Below are positions 54,630 to 64,000 of a DNA stretch of 64,000 nt, in pieces. A program made the position numbers and the translations under genes. The notes under the pieces are model-generated. The model saw only the letters and a list, made by a program, of their open reading frames with translations. It ran no database searches and was not told where the DNA came from. Source of the DNA: Desulfurispira natronophila (GTDB taxonomy: Bacteria; Chrysiogenota; Chrysiogenetes; Chrysiogenales; Chrysiogenaceae); the NCBI RefSeq assembly GCF_014203025.1, contig NZ_JACHID010000003.1, forward strand, positions 154,169 to 218,168. The letters run 5' to 3'. Position 1 is the first letter of the stretch. Each line of letters opens with the position of its first letter.

Positions 54630-55025
54630 TTACATGTCCCACTGCTGGTTTGTGCTTTTGCGAAATTCTTCAGCTGCACTCTTCTCTCTCGGGTCAGGCT
54701 TACTTGCGTCGGCTCGAGCTGTGGATGTACCTGAACCTCGTTGCACATGGAACATATCTAATAACTGAAAATCACTCAGTAGTTGCCATAGGCGCTCATC
54801 AGTGACAGTCATACTGATCTTGATACCTTCTTCGTTAGCCACTTTCATGAGAAAACCTATGACAGTCGATGTCATAGAAAAAGAGTCCTCGATGATAAGG
54901 TGCAGTGATCGCGATCCTTTTTTTAAAATATTCTCCACACTCTCGCGAATAAGTTGTGAGTGCCGGATACTTTTGATATTGCCGGAGATAACCAGTGTGT
55001 TGCTGTCCCTGGTGTGAATTTCCAT
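54630..55025 (-). CDS. STAS-domain protein
   Basis: The 131-residue protein has a STAS fold pattern: NTLVISGNIKSIRHSQLIRE, then SLHLIIEDSFSMTSTVIGFL where anti-sigma antagonists carry the phosphorylatable Ser/Thr, and a final helix. The last 35 residues are a polar tail (ARADASKPDPREKSAAEEF). It sits between the chemoreceptor gene and the histidine kinase gene on the same strand, so it could relay or tune signals of the kinase. No anti-sigma kinase is adjacent. Confidence 0.75.
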   Translation of the reverse strand: MEIHTRDSNTLVISGNIKSIRHSQLIRESVENILKKGSRSLHLIIEDSFSMTSTVIGFLMKVANEEGIKISMTVTDERLWQLLSDFQLLDMFHVQRGSGTSTARADASKPDPREKSAAEEFRKSTNQQWDM

Positions 55026-55098
55026 TTTTCCCTCATTTGTTCATTGGCTGACATTTTTTGTCCAAGTCTGGTGGATCTAAATTGTTCGAAGCGGTAGG

Positions 55099-57111
55099 CT
55101 ACACCTTAAAGCGTTGCAACAGCGTGAACTGTGAATTAGACTTAGAAGACATAGTCACGGACACGTCAGTAATATTTTCACCAGCATGCTTGTTTTCCTG
55201 TGAGAGGTCAAACATTTCTCGCATGGTTTCAATAAGATCCTTGGTTTTCTTAGCGATAAAAGTGCTTTTGCGCACTAGCTCAGAAGAGGAGTCTACGGTA
55301 TTCATAAGCTTTTGTTGGGTATCCTCTGCCTGTTTCATGAGTCCCTGAGAGCCTTCAGAAATGCCAAGAATGTCTTGGGATACTTTATCCACCTCGCCGT
55401 GTATATCACTAATGCTGGCGGTAATACTGTTGATAATGTTGCGTATCTCTCCTAAAGAGCTTTGTGTTCGTTCTGCCAGCACTCGCACCTCATCAGCAAC
55501 TACTGCAAAGCCGCGGCCCTGATCTCCAGCTCTGGCGGCTTCGATAGAGGCATTAAGCGCCAGCAGGTTGGTCTGGTCAGCAACATCGGATATAATACTC
55601 AAAACGCTTTCTATACGTCCCGCCTCGGTGTTGAGATCCTGCATTTTGCGAGCCATCTCTTGCTGTGCTTCGCTGTCCTTGACGATTTTGCTGTTTATAT
55701 CGGAGAAGTCATCTATCAAATGAGTGAGCATTTTGTAACCGTCCTCCAGTACTTCGGTGGAGGTGACAGCAAGCTCTTCAGTTTTATCCAGATTTTCACC
55801 AACCTCATTTACTAAGGCGTCGGTGCGTTCTACTAGCTTAAACTGCTGGCCGATATTAGCTGCCAGTGACTCAGCAGTAGCAGAAAGCTCTTCGCTGGCG
55901 GTAGCGGTTTCATGAGCTCCATCCATGGCCTCCTTAACAACGTGCTGTGTCATATCAAGAAAGCTATTGATGGCCTCGTTTGCTTTGGATATTTCATCTT
56001 TGCCGTAGACGGGGAAGCGTCTGGTGAGGTCCCCATCACCCTGTGAAAGGTTTATGAAAGCTTGTTGCATTTTCTCTAGTGGACGGGTTATTACATAGGC
56101 GATAGTTATAGTGGAAGCCAAGGAAACCACTGTCAGAACAACCACCACGCCCATGGTGCGCCAAAAGGCACTTAACTTGGTGTTTTCCAGCTCAGCTCGG
56201 GAAAGAGTGTTTATGACTACTGCTGCTACGTCTCCATTGTGATCACGCAAAGGGAAGAAGGCGGCATTGTGGCCTTGGTCGCCAATAGTAACGATATCAG
56301 TGGCCTGCTCACCACGTTGTGTATGACGTTGGGCATCTTGGGGTAAGGAAAAACTACCCCGAAGATTATCAAGGGATGTAGATATTACTTTGTTATTCAC
56401 CATAAATGTCACATCGGTATTGCCTTGCTGTGCTAAATAGCGGGCGCTATTTTGACGCAAGTAACTGCCGACCTTAATGGTACCAACCACTTGGCTGTTG
56501 TATACAAGGGGGGCCACGGCATCCAGAGACATTTTGTCGGTAGTGATGGACTGGGTCAGCCCTTGACTAAAGTCGCCGCCCAGAGCTTGCTGTACCATAG
56601 GTACACTGGATTTATCGTCGCCATGTTGCTCAGGACTGTGTCCACGCATTATTACACGGCCCTGAGAGTCGGTTACTTCCACTGTGGATATGGCTGGATT
56701 GCTTTTGGATATTTCTCTGTATTCCCGCACAAGCAAACGGCGAAGTTCCGTGGTGTTGCCATTTGCCGTAGCAGCAGCCAGTTGACTATTGCGTGAAAGA
56801 ACATGGGCAAAACCGGCAGCCTGACTCTGTAGGTTTTCTATGTGTGATTGGGTGTTGTGAGAAGCCTGGCTGACCATTTGCTGGTAGTTCTCTTCTACGG
56901 TTGTATGAGTGGCTATCATGGCCAGAGCCACCATGACTACGGCGACCGAGGTAACCATCATGACGAAAAAACTAATCAGTTTAAAGCGTATAGTCAGATT
57001 CGGAAAAAGCATAAAAGATTTTTCACCAGAGTTATCGCTACTTTTGGAGGGCTGCGCCTCTGCGCGTTTAGCCGGCAGTCTGGTTTCCTGTGTAGACGTG
57101 TAGTCTTTCAA
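55099..57111 (-). CDS. Methyl-accepting chemotaxis protein with periplasmic Cache domain
   Basis: The 670-residue receptor starts at TTG behind AAGGGGG. A long cytosolic N-terminal tail of about 35 residues precedes TM1 ([20 protein letters not shown]). The periplasmic region (about 65-320) has single-Cache features ([28 protein letters not shown]). TM2, HAMP ([20 protein letters not shown]) and the signalling hairpin follow, with the tip [20 protein letters not shown] and VRVLAERTQ. It would feed the CheA/CheY system of region 1. Confidence 0.95.
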   Translation of the reverse strand: MKDYTSTQETRLPAKRAEAQPSKSSDNSGEKSFMLFPNLTIRFKLISFFVMMVTSVAVVMVALAMIATHTTVEENYQQMVSQASHNTQSHIENLQSQAAGFAHVLSRNSQLAAATANGNTTELRRLLVREYREISKSNPAISTVEVTDSQGRVIMRGHSPEQHGDDKSSVPMVQQALGGDFSQGLTQSITTDKMSLDAVAPLVYNSQVVGTIKVGSYLRQNSARYLAQQGNTDVTFMVNNKVISTSLDNLRGSFSLPQDAQRHTQRGEQATDIVTIGDQGHNAAFFPLRDHNGDVAAVVINTLSRAELENTKLSAFWRTMGVVVVLTVVSLASTITIAYVITRPLEKMQQAFINLSQGDGDLTRRFPVYGKDEISKANEAINSFLDMTQHVVKEAMDGAHETATASEELSATAESLAANIGQQFKLVERTDALVNEVGENLDKTEELAVTSTEVLEDGYKMLTHLIDDFSDINSKIVKDSEAQQEMARKMQDLNTEAGRIESVLSIISDVADQTNLLALNASIEAARAGDQGRGFAVVADEVRVLAERTQSSLGEIRNIINSITASISDIHGEVDKVSQDILGISEGSQGLMKQAEDTQQKLMNTVDSSSELVRKSTFIAKKTKDLIETMREMFDLSQENKHAGENITDVSVTMSSKSNSQFTLLQRFKV

Positions 57112-57241
57112 CGTTTTTCCCCCTTAATTTGCATTTCCACGGTATTGGATTCGCTGACAGCGCACACTGTAAATTATATTATGCAAAAAGTTACAGTAGA
57201 AATACAGCAGAAAGTGCCATGTAAGGTAAATGTATTGTATT

Positions 57242-58123
57242 CTAGCTGAGGCGAGCGCTGCTTACCGTATTGTACATAAGCATGGCTATAGTCATTGGGC
57301 CCACACCCCCTGGAACGGGAGTAATGGCTTGGCAACGGGGTTTTACTTCTTCGAAATCTACATCACCGACCAAGCGATAGCCTTTTTCATTATCGGCGTC
57401 TATGCGGTTGATGCCCACATCAATTACCACTGCTCCCTCCTTTACCATGTGGCCTTTAACAAACTCAGGTTTGCCAATAGCGGCCACCAGAATGTCAGCT
57501 TCCCGGCACAGCTCTTCCAAGTTCTTGGTGGCACTATGGCACACGGTTACGGTGCTGTTGCAGCCCATATTTTCACCAGAATCTTTTTGCAGCATCATAG
57601 CTGCCAGTGGTTTTCCGACGATATCGCTGCGGCCAAGGATGACTGTATGCTTACCAGTAGTTTCAATCCCGGTTCGTTTTATCAGTTGAACTATGCCATG
57701 GGGTGTGCAGGGCAGGAATCGAGGCATGCCGATGAGGACTCGGCCAACATTCTCAGGATGGAAGCAATCAACATCTTTGGACGGCGCAATAGCTTCAATA
57801 ACCTGCTGCTCATCCAGGTGAGCGGGCAAAGGAAGCTGGCAAAGAATACCGTGGATTTCAGGGTCAGAGTTGTACTGATCCACAATAGCCATAAGCTCAT
57901 CTTGCGAAGTACTTGCCGGCAATATTGACGCCTTGGAGAGAATACCCAGTTTTTCGCAGGTTTTACGTTTACTACCAACGTATACTTGACTGGCAGGATC
58001 ATCTCCAACCAGTATTACTGCCAACCCCGGTTGAATTCCTTGATCTTTAAGTACTTTTACCTCTTCTGCCAGTTCGGACTGAATAGTTTTGGAAAGAGTT
58101 TTGCCGTCCAGGAGTGTTGTCAT
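57242..58123 (-). CDS. folD: Methylene-THF dehydrogenase/cyclohydrolase FolD
   Basis: FolD interconverts 5,10-methylene-THF and 10-formyl-THF with NADP. The 293-residue protein shows YVGSKRKTCEKLGI with the catalytic Lys, CQLPLPAHLD, ILGRSDIVGKPLA (nucleotide site) and PGGVGPMTIAML. It supplies 10-formyl-THF for purH and formyltransferases in this window. A good promoter lies just upstream. Confidence 0.97.
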   Translation of the reverse strand: MTTLLDGKTLSKTIQSELAEEVKVLKDQGIQPGLAVILVGDDPASQVYVGSKRKTCEKLGILSKASILPASTSQDELMAIVDQYNSDPEIHGILCQLPLPAHLDEQQVIEAIAPSKDVDCFHPENVGRVLIGMPRFLPCTPHGIVQLIKRTGIETTGKHTVILGRSDIVGKPLAAMMLQKDSGENMGCNSTVTVCHSATKNLEELCREADILVAAIGKPEFVKGHMVKEGAVVIDVGINRIDADNEKGYRLVGDVDFEEVKPRCQAITPVPGGVGPMTIAMLMYNTVSSARLS

Positions 58124-58159
58124 GTTAATATACCCTTTTTGTTGTTTGTTTTTTCACAA

Positions 58160-58189
58160 TTTATACACTATTGTAGGTAGGCTTGCCAA
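58160..58189 (-). promoter_or_regulatory. Sigma70 promoter of folD
   Basis: On the minus strand TTGGCA (plus 58184-58189) and TATAAA (plus 58160-58165) are 18 bp apart, 37 bp upstream of the folD start. Confidence 0.6.
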
Positions 58190-58266
58190 GGGTGAGAATG
58201 TTATTATTGCGGCAGCTATAGATCGAGAAACAATGAACATTACTTTCCTTGCACCTGAGAAGTTTC

Positions 58267-59181
58267 ATGACTACAACATTTTCTCGCATCACGGTACGAT
58301 TATTTGTCATAATTATCATTGCCTCGGCTGTTGCCTGGGGAGAAGAAACAACCTGCCCACCCGTAGACCACTTTGCCCTCAACCCACAACTCCTTATATA
58401 TCTTGACGCCTTTGAGCATCCGGTTGTTCCGGTTCGTTATTACGATGGTGGTCGTTACCATCTTGACCCAGGTGCAACAGCCCGACTGGATGGAGAAATT
58501 CAGGCAGGGTACCACAACTCCTGTGACTCCTACCGGCTGGTATCAGGGAATTTAACTATCAATGGCCAGTCCCTGAATGATGTCACTGGAGCTTTTGTCT
58601 ATGGCAATTATCAGCATCAGGGTGATCCATCTCAGTCAGTAAGGGTCGAGCTGAGTCATGAATCGGGCGATATCTCTGTTGGTCTGAGAGATGAGAACGG
58701 TATTGAGGGCAATGGAATTGTTTGGTTGTCACAAGTTTATCCTGCCAGGGCTCGCCTGTACAGTGTAGCAGTGAGAATGCTCCCAGATGAAGGTCGTAGT
58801 GAAATTGGAATTATGCCTATGCAAGTGGAGTATCTAAGCAATGGGCAGTGGTTACCGGCTAATGACGATCCACTCAGCCTGCACCGGCAACATCCCGAAG
58901 CGTTTGATGTCAGCGACATTAAAATTGAGGCACTGGGGGATATGGAATCTGATCAGGAGCAATATGTAAAATTAGCCATTGACAGCACACTATATAAACA
59001 GGGAGAATTGCTACTGGAAGTGAGCTACGAAGGCCCCATGAAACATGGTGTATTCAAGCTCACTCTCCCTGGAGATAAAGGTCCCCAGCATCTTCACCGC
59101 AACGGTGAAGTTTCGGCGTACTTTGAGTTCGGGGTGTCACCTGAGATGTACCCTTTAGTGGATCATCGCCGATTGCCCTGA
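58267..59181 (+). CDS. Exported protein upstream of the acetate-symporter unit, unknown
   Basis: The ATG at 58267 is preferred over TTG 58249 because GAGAAG stands 6 nt upstream and a signal peptide follows directly (RITVRLFVIIIIASAVAWGE). The mature protein of about 275 residues is predicted mostly beta strand, with two early cysteines (TTCPPVDH, HNSCDSYR) that might pair. No family was recognised. It lies 38 bp before DUF485-actP, probably in the same operon. Confidence 0.72.
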   Translation: MTTTFSRITVRLFVIIIIASAVAWGEETTCPPVDHFALNPQLLIYLDAFEHPVVPVRYYDGGRYHLDPGATARLDGEIQAGYHNSCDSYRLVSGNLTINGQSLNDVTGAFVYGNYQHQGDPSQSVRVELSHESGDISVGLRDENGIEGNGIVWLSQVYPARARLYSVAVRMLPDEGRSEIGIMPMQVEYLSNGQWLPANDDPLSLHRQHPEAFDVSDIKIEALGDMESDQEQYVKLAIDSTLYKQGELLLEVSYEGPMKHGVFKLTLPGDKGPQHLHRNGEVSAYFEFGVSPEMYPLVDHRRLP

Positions 59182-59219
59182 CAGAACAGACCCTTCTCAT
59201 GTTACAAGGAGCATACTGT

Positions 59220-59582
59220 ATGGACAAGAAGCTGGTGGATGCTATATATAACAGCGAGGATTTTCATAAGCTTACTCGCACGCGCAGTCGCTTTGCCATG
59301 CGCTTGACTGTGGCATTATTAGTTGCCTATGGCATTTTTTTGTTCTGCATTGCTTTTTTTCCCGATTTCTTCGCTATTCCCATTCCATTCCTGACTCACC
59401 AAATTATACCAATTGGCATTGCCTATGCCATTGGTGTTATATGTTTTGCTTTTTTCCTGACGGCACTCTACGTTCATCGAGCCAATCAGGATTTCGACTC
59501 CCTGAATCAAGAAATTCGTGCTTCGTTTCTTGCACAAAAAGCTCTGCTGGATAAAGAGAAGCAGGAAGGGAAGCAACCATGA
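59220..59582 (+). CDS. DUF485 membrane protein, ActP partner
   Basis: ATG 59220 follows AAGGAG by 8 nt and is preferred over a frame from 59199. The 120-residue protein has the DUF485 form: a soluble start with [15 protein letters not shown], two membrane helices ([37 protein letters not shown]), then [10 protein letters not shown] and a charged tail. This family (YjcH) is nearly always next to an acetate/solute symporter. It overlaps actP by ATGA. Confidence 0.92.
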   Translation: MDKKLVDAIYNSEDFHKLTRTRSRFAMRLTVALLVAYGIFLFCIAFFPDFFAIPIPFLTHQIIPIGIAYAIGVICFAFFLTALYVHRANQDFDSLNQEIRASFLAQKALLDKEKQEGKQP

Positions 59583-61240
59583 AGCCAAACGTAACGCTAT
59601 TGGGAACTCCGGTGATGGTAGCTATTCTGGCTGCTCCCGCTTCAGCGCAGGTGATAACTGAAGTGTTTCAGACTGGTGTCGGGTGGAAAGCCACAGGCTT
59701 TTTTCTCTTTTTTGTCATGCTTATGCTGCTGATTGTTTACAAGTCAGCACGTCGTACTCGTACGGCTAAGGATTTTTATTCGACAGGAGGAGGGATTTCA
59801 GCGGCACAAAACGGGTTAGCTATAGCCGGGGATTATATGTCGGCAGCGTCTTTTCTTGGTATTACCGGTCTTATTTATATGTATGGGTACGATGGCTTTG
59901 TTTATTCGGTTGGTTTTTTGGTGGGTTGGCCCATTATATTGTTCCTGATTGCTGAGCAATTGCGCAACCTGGGAAAGTACACATTTGCCGATGTGGCATC
60001 GTACCGACTCCAACAGCGGCCTGTTCGCATGTTGGCGGCTTGTGGCTCCCTGGCGGTAGTCTTCTTCTATCTAACGGCCCAGATGATAGGCGGCGGAAAG
60101 CTCATACAGATCCTTTTTGGTATTCCTTACAGTTTTTCTGTGATAGTAATCGGGCTTATGATGATTTTTTATGTCTCTTACGGTGGAATGCTTGCAACTA
60201 CCTGGGTGCAGATCATCAAAGCTATTATGCTCCTCTTTGGAGCCACCTTTATGGCGGTGGCCAGCATGTATGTAGCTGACTTCAGCTACGAAAACCTCTC
60301 TCTCAGTGCCATAGAGTTTCACCGACTTAAATCAACCATCATGGTACCGGGCAACTTTCTTGGTGACCCCATTTCTGCTATTTCGCTGGGAATTGCCCTG
60401 ATACTAGGTGCTGCCGGATTACCTCATATACTCATGCGCTTTTTTACTGTGGCTGATGCTAAGGCGGCGCGCAAGTCGGTTCTCTACGCTACTGGTTTTA
60501 TCGGTTATTTTTACATCCTTACCTTTACTATAGGTTTTGGAGCTATCATTTTGGTTTCTGCGAATCCAAACTATTTGGATATGGCGGGACGGCTCATGGG
60601 GGGCGAAAACATGGTAGCCCTCCACCTGGCACACGCTGTTGGTGGTGAGTTTTTTCTTGGTTTTATTTCGGCAGTGGGTTTCACCACAATTTTGGCGGTA
60701 GTCTCTGCTCTGACTCTATCGGGTGCTACCGCCATTGCCCACGATCTCTACGGTAACCTGTTAAAGAAAAAGGTCACTGATTCCGAATTGATGAGCATTG
60801 GTCGACGAGCAGCCTTGGCCATTGGGTTGGTGGCTATAGTCTTGGGGCTGATTTTTGAAGGGCAAAACATTGCTCTCATGGTGGGAATAGCCTTCTCCAT
60901 TGCTGCCAGTGCTAATTTTCCGGTGCTCTTTCTCGCTATGTTTTGGCCACGTCTGACCACTCGCGGGGCAGTTATTGGTGGCAGCATCGGTTTGATTACT
61001 GTTTTGTTGCTTATCATAACTGGCCCGGTGGTGTGGCAAGATGTTCTTGGGTTTTCTCGTGCCATCTTTCCTTGGGAGCATCCTGCAATTTTTTCAGTCC
61101 CCCTTGCTTTTGTCAGTATTTGGTACTTCTCGGTAACTGACCGCAGTGATAGGGCAAGACTTGAGTGTGAAGCATTCAAGGCTCAGTATGTGCGGGCTCA
61201 AACCGGTATTGAGGCCGAGGGAATTCGTTTTATCAAGTAA
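59579..61240 (+). CDS. actP: Cation/acetate symporter ActP family
   Basis: The 553-residue sodium:solute symporter has a cleavable signal-like start ([13 protein letters not shown]) typical of ActP, then 13 or so helices. Hallmarks include [33 protein letters not shown] and [20 protein letters not shown]. ActP takes up acetate and related short carboxylates with sodium. It is coupled to DUF485 and followed 50 bp later by the regulatory CBS gene. Confidence 0.93.
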   Translation: MKPNVTLLGTPVMVAILAAPASAQVITEVFQTGVGWKATGFFLFFVMLMLLIVYKSARRTRTAKDFYSTGGGISAAQNGLAIAGDYMSAASFLGITGLIYMYGYDGFVYSVGFLVGWPIILFLIAEQLRNLGKYTFADVASYRLQQRPVRMLAACGSLAVVFFYLTAQMIGGGKLIQILFGIPYSFSVIVIGLMMIFYVSYGGMLATTWVQIIKAIMLLFGATFMAVASMYVADFSYENLSLSAIEFHRLKSTIMVPGNFLGDPISAISLGIALILGAAGLPHILMRFFTVADAKAARKSVLYATGFIGYFYILTFTIGFGAIILVSANPNYLDMAGRLMGGENMVALHLAHAVGGEFFLGFISAVGFTTILAVVSALTLSGATAIAHDLYGNLLKKKVTDSELMSIGRRAALAIGLVAIVLGLIFEGQNIALMVGIAFSIAASANFPVLFLAMFWPRLTTRGAVIGGSIGLITVLLLIITGPVVWQDVLGFSRAIFPWEHPAIFSVPLAFVSIWYFSVTDRSDRARLECEAFKAQYVRAQTGIEAEGIRFIK

Positions 61241-61290
61241 CTCACTACCGTAAACAGCGCCAGCAGTACCGTGAAATGGGAGATATACCA

Positions 61291-63126
61291 ATGACAGCAG
61301 AAACACTGGACTACCGCATATTCCTCTCCAAAGTTGAACCTTTCAGCGCCCTTGTGGCAGAGCGGTTTGAAAAGGTCGTAGAGAACATTGATATACAGTA
61401 CTTTCGCCAGGGCGATGTCATCATGCAACGAGGGCAGGAGCCGGAGTTCTTTTATATTATTGCTAAAGGGTTAGTTGAAGAAATAGATGAGGATGAAAAC
61501 TCTCTTTTTTATGCAGTTCAGGATAGTTTTGACGCTGCTTCACTTTTGCAAAACCGCAATCGCAACCAGTTTCAGGCAGCAGAAGAGACGCTCTGCTTTG
61601 CTTTGCGCAAGGAAATATTTCTGCAATTAATTAAATTGGATGCCTCCTTCGAAAGCTACTATCTTTATAATTTGTCTGAAAAAATGAACGCATTGCTTGA
61701 GCGGGGACTAAATAAAGAGATGGCCACCTTTATGGCCACTCGGGTGAGTGATTGTGTTATTCATCCTCCGGTTTTTGTACACCATAGCACCACGATTTTC
61801 GATGCGGTTAAAGTCATGAGTGAAAAGAAGTCCGACTCCCTGATTGTACAGTTCGATGATGGGGGCGAGGGCTTGGTTACCAATACTGACTTGCGAGAGA
61901 AGGTAATCCTTCCCTGTCTTTCCTACGAAACCCCTATTGGCGACATTGTGGTGCGCAAGCTCATTACTATCGATGAGTCTGATTTTCTTTTCAATGCCTT
62001 GCTTATTTTGATTGAGTATACTATTAAGCGGGTTATTGTGCACCGCAATGGAGAAACAGTTGGCGTTCTTGAGCAAATAGACCTTCTTAGCTCCATATCA
62101 TCCAAGGCTCACCTCACTAATATGCAGATCCAAAAGGCCAGTTCCGTTGAAGAGCTCCGGGATGCTGCCAGTGATATCATTTACCTTATCAAGTCCCTGC
62201 AGCAGCAAGGCGTGAAGGTGCGGCATATTACCAAGTTACTCGGGGACTTGAACACCAAAACTTATCGCAAGCTTTTTGAGCTAGTGGCGCCCCAAGAGAT
62301 TATCGACAATTCGGCTCTTATGATTCTAGGCAGTGAAGGTCGCAAGGAGCAAACGCTGCGCACTGATCAGGACAATGCACTGGTGCTTCGCAATGGTTTC
62401 GAGCATCCAGAGTTGGAAAGCGTTATGCGTAGCTTTACCGATTCCCTGATATCCTTTGGTTTCCCTGAGTGCCCAGGGGGAGTCATGGTGATCAATCCTT
62501 ATTGGTGCAAAAGCCTTAGTGCCTACGAGAATGAGTTGGCTCGCTGGGTTCAGGAACCTGGCGGTGACAACGCCATGAACTTTGCCATTCTGATTGATGC
62601 AAGCTACGTGGCTGGTGACGAGAAGCTCTATGAAGGATTACGGGAGGTGATGCTGCGGGCTGTGCGTAACGACAACCTGTTCTTTGCCAACTTTGCAAAG
62701 AATGCTCTAATATTTGAAACTCCCCTCTCTCTCTTCTCTAACTTTGTCACTGAAAAACGTGGGCATCGGGATGAGCTAGATATCAAGAAAGGTGCGATAT
62801 TCCCGATTGTTCACGGTGTCCGCAGTCTTGCACTTGAGCATCGCCTGCAAACCACGAATACTATCGATCGAATTAAGGAGCTTAACGACAAGGGGGTTAT
62901 TGATACACCTTTTGCCACAGAGCTTATCGAGGCCATCAGCTTTCTGCTGGGTCTGCGCCTGCGCATCCATCTGGAAAAGCATGATCGGGATAAAGTGATT
63001 GATAATTATGTCAACCCTAATCAGCTCAATAACTTTGAACGTGATTTGCTACGGGATGTATTCAAAATTGTAGAGCGATTTAAGAAGTACATTACACATC
63101 ACTTCAAACTGAATATGGTGCGCTAA
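61291..63126 (+). CDS. cNMP-binding / CBS / DUF294 nucleotidyltransferase protein
   Basis: ATG 61291 is chosen because TGGGAG precedes it by 8 nt. The 611-residue protein has a cyclic-nucleotide-binding domain (about 15-130, QGDVIMQRGQEPEFFYIIAKG), a CBS pair (about 150-275), a GlnD-like nucleotidyltransferase domain with GSEGRKEQTLRTDQDNAL, and a DUF294 C-terminal domain. In many bacteria it neighbours actP and a DnaQ-like exonuclease. The reaction catalysed is not established. Confidence 0.93.
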   Translation: MTAETLDYRIFLSKVEPFSALVAERFEKVVENIDIQYFRQGDVIMQRGQEPEFFYIIAKGLVEEIDEDENSLFYAVQDSFDAASLLQNRNRNQFQAAEETLCFALRKEIFLQLIKLDASFESYYLYNLSEKMNALLERGLNKEMATFMATRVSDCVIHPPVFVHHSTTIFDAVKVMSEKKSDSLIVQFDDGGEGLVTNTDLREKVILPCLSYETPIGDIVVRKLITIDESDFLFNALLILIEYTIKRVIVHRNGETVGVLEQIDLLSSISSKAHLTNMQIQKASSVEELRDAASDIIYLIKSLQQQGVKVRHITKLLGDLNTKTYRKLFELVAPQEIIDNSALMILGSEGRKEQTLRTDQDNALVLRNGFEHPELESVMRSFTDSLISFGFPECPGGVMVINPYWCKSLSAYENELARWVQEPGGDNAMNFAILIDASYVAGDEKLYEGLREVMLRAVRNDNLFFANFAKNALIFETPLSLFSNFVTEKRGHRDELDIKKGAIFPIVHGVRSLALEHRLQTTNTIDRIKELNDKGVIDTPFATELIEAISFLLGLRLRIHLEKHDRDKVIDNYVNPNQLNNFERDLLRDVFKIVERFKKYITHHFKLNMVR

Positions 63127-63747
63127 ATGCTGGGAGCAGTTAAACAATATTTCAATCGTCGGAAACTTGTCGACGAAAGTTTTCAGTTTCTCTTTGAGCC
63201 GTACGAGGGTGACGAAGCCGTTGCTTTTGACTGTGAAACCACGGGCCTGGACCCAAAGCACGATGAAATCATTGCCATAGGTGCCGTGCGCATCAAGGGG
63301 AATCGCGTTGTAGCTAGTGAAAAATTCGAACGATTTTTCAACCCGCAACAGGAGATGAAAGTAGAGAGCATCAAGATTCACCACCTTCTCAGTTGCGATT
63401 TGGTGGATAGCGATCCTATTGAAGATGGCATGCGGGACTTTCTCCACTTCATCGGGAATCGTCCCCTGGTTGGCTACTATCTGGAATTTGACGTGGCTAT
63501 GGTTAACAAAGCAATTAAACCTTTCTTGGGTATTTCACTTCCCAATAAACAAATTGAAGTATCGGGTCTCTACTTCGATAAAAAAATTGCAGCTATTCCT
63601 GAGGGAAATGTTGACCTGCGCTTTGACTCCATCATGGAAGATCTCAGGCTACCACCTTTTGCCAAGCACAACGCTCTAGGGGACGCTATTATGGCAGCCA
63701 TGATGTATATCAAGCTTATAAATGTCAAATTTCTGGAGAAGTTCTAA
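63127..63747 (+). CDS. DnaQ-like DEDDh 3'-5' exonuclease
   Basis: The 206-residue protein has all exonuclease motifs: Exo I FDCETTGLD, Exo II GYYLEFDVAM, Exo III HNALGDAIMA with the His of the DEDDh class. It starts right at the end of the CBS/DUF294 gene (no gap) and completes the DUF485-actP-CBS-exonuclease cluster. It is too short and isolated for a replicative epsilon subunit. Confidence 0.93.
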   Translation: MLGAVKQYFNRRKLVDESFQFLFEPYEGDEAVAFDCETTGLDPKHDEIIAIGAVRIKGNRVVASEKFERFFNPQQEMKVESIKIHHLLSCDLVDSDPIEDGMRDFLHFIGNRPLVGYYLEFDVAMVNKAIKPFLGISLPNKQIEVSGLYFDKKIAAIPEGNVDLRFDSIMEDLRLPPFAKHNALGDAIMAAMMYIKLINVKFLEKF

Positions 63748-64000
63748 AGCACTACCTGCTACTGGATTAACTTATGGTTAAATTCAGTATATTTTTTGTA
63801 CTAAGCCCCGAAAAAACATAGCGCAACTCTCTATCAACTAACACTCGCTTTTACATTAATCCTCCTCCTCTCTCCCCCTCTTTCGGATCACTCTCCCATT
63901 GCTAACCCACATTTGACAACAGCCCCCCAAAAACACCCTCAAAATCGCCAATTTTTCAACATCAACCCGCATGCCTGCTGGGCTGATTAGTGAAAAGCCG
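63748..64000. other. Gene-free window end
   Basis: About 250 bp with no supported ORF, repeat or terminator; pyrimidine-rich around 63860-63890. It may hold the promoter of a gene beyond the window. Confidence 0.45.

Overview
The window is a mid-GC, gene-dense, chromosomal stretch from a motile Gram-negative bacterium. The evidence is flagellar export and switch genes, an outer-membrane lipoprotein/beta-barrel locus, RlpA, MreCD-PBP2, and histidine kinases of the 'HQWRQPL' type common in Campylobacterota, Desulfobacterota and Chrysiogenota-like lineages. A Chrysiogenota- or Deferribacterota-like host is a guess from this gene mixture (FliY plus CheZ, SRP-type FlhF/FlhG, acetate symporter, CopA); no rRNA or tRNA gene is present to settle it. 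No CRISPR array, insertion sequence, prophage or integrase was seen.

Region 1 (0-16.8 kb): a truncated TPR gene, then a long plus-strand flagellar/chemotaxis operon: flhB-flhA-flhF-flhG-small membrane gene-fliA-cheB-fliM-fliY-lidless Hsp70-cheY-cheZ-cheA, followed by three unknown ORFs (secreted, membrane-anchored, small cytosolic). FlhF/FlhG set flagellar number and position, FlhA/FlhB form the export gate, FliA drives late genes, and CheA-CheY act on the FliM/FliY switch with CheZ as phosphatase. A sigma70-like promoter lies between Hsp70 and cheY, with a 10-bp-arm inverted repeat in its spacer and -10 box.

Region 2 (16.8-33.7 kb): a 4.5S-type SRP RNA on the minus strand with its own promoter and T-run terminator, purH, an orphan hydantoinase B, an orphan double-PAS histidine kinase, glgP-usp-NifQ-like gene, trmFO-copA-25-residue membrane peptide, a small FAH-like protein, nfo, and an NAD-dependent epimerase-like gene.

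Region 3 (33.8-46.6 kb): minus-strand mreC-mreD-mrdA (rod-shape cell-wall synthesis) and a DUF1461/Lit-like membrane protein; plus-strand formyltransferase-like gene, mutS2, Tim44-like gene, argC, rlpA; and a minus-strand TauE/MFS transporter pair.

Region 4 (46.6-52.4 kb): the least familiar part. Two paralogous lipoproteins of an unrecognised family flank a TraF_2-type outer-membrane protein. The second lipoprotein is translationally coupled to an outer-membrane beta-barrel fused to a LytR_C-like domain. Promoters and a strong terminator split this into one monocistronic unit and one three-gene operon. This is the best candidate for an undescribed envelope system.

Region 5 (52.6-64 kb): a minus-strand signalling run (folD, methyl-accepting chemotaxis protein, STAS protein, histidine kinase), then a plus-strand unit of an unknown exported protein, DUF485, an ActP-type symporter, a cNMP/CBS/nucleotidyltransferase protein and a DnaQ-like exonuclease, an arrangement associated with acetate uptake.
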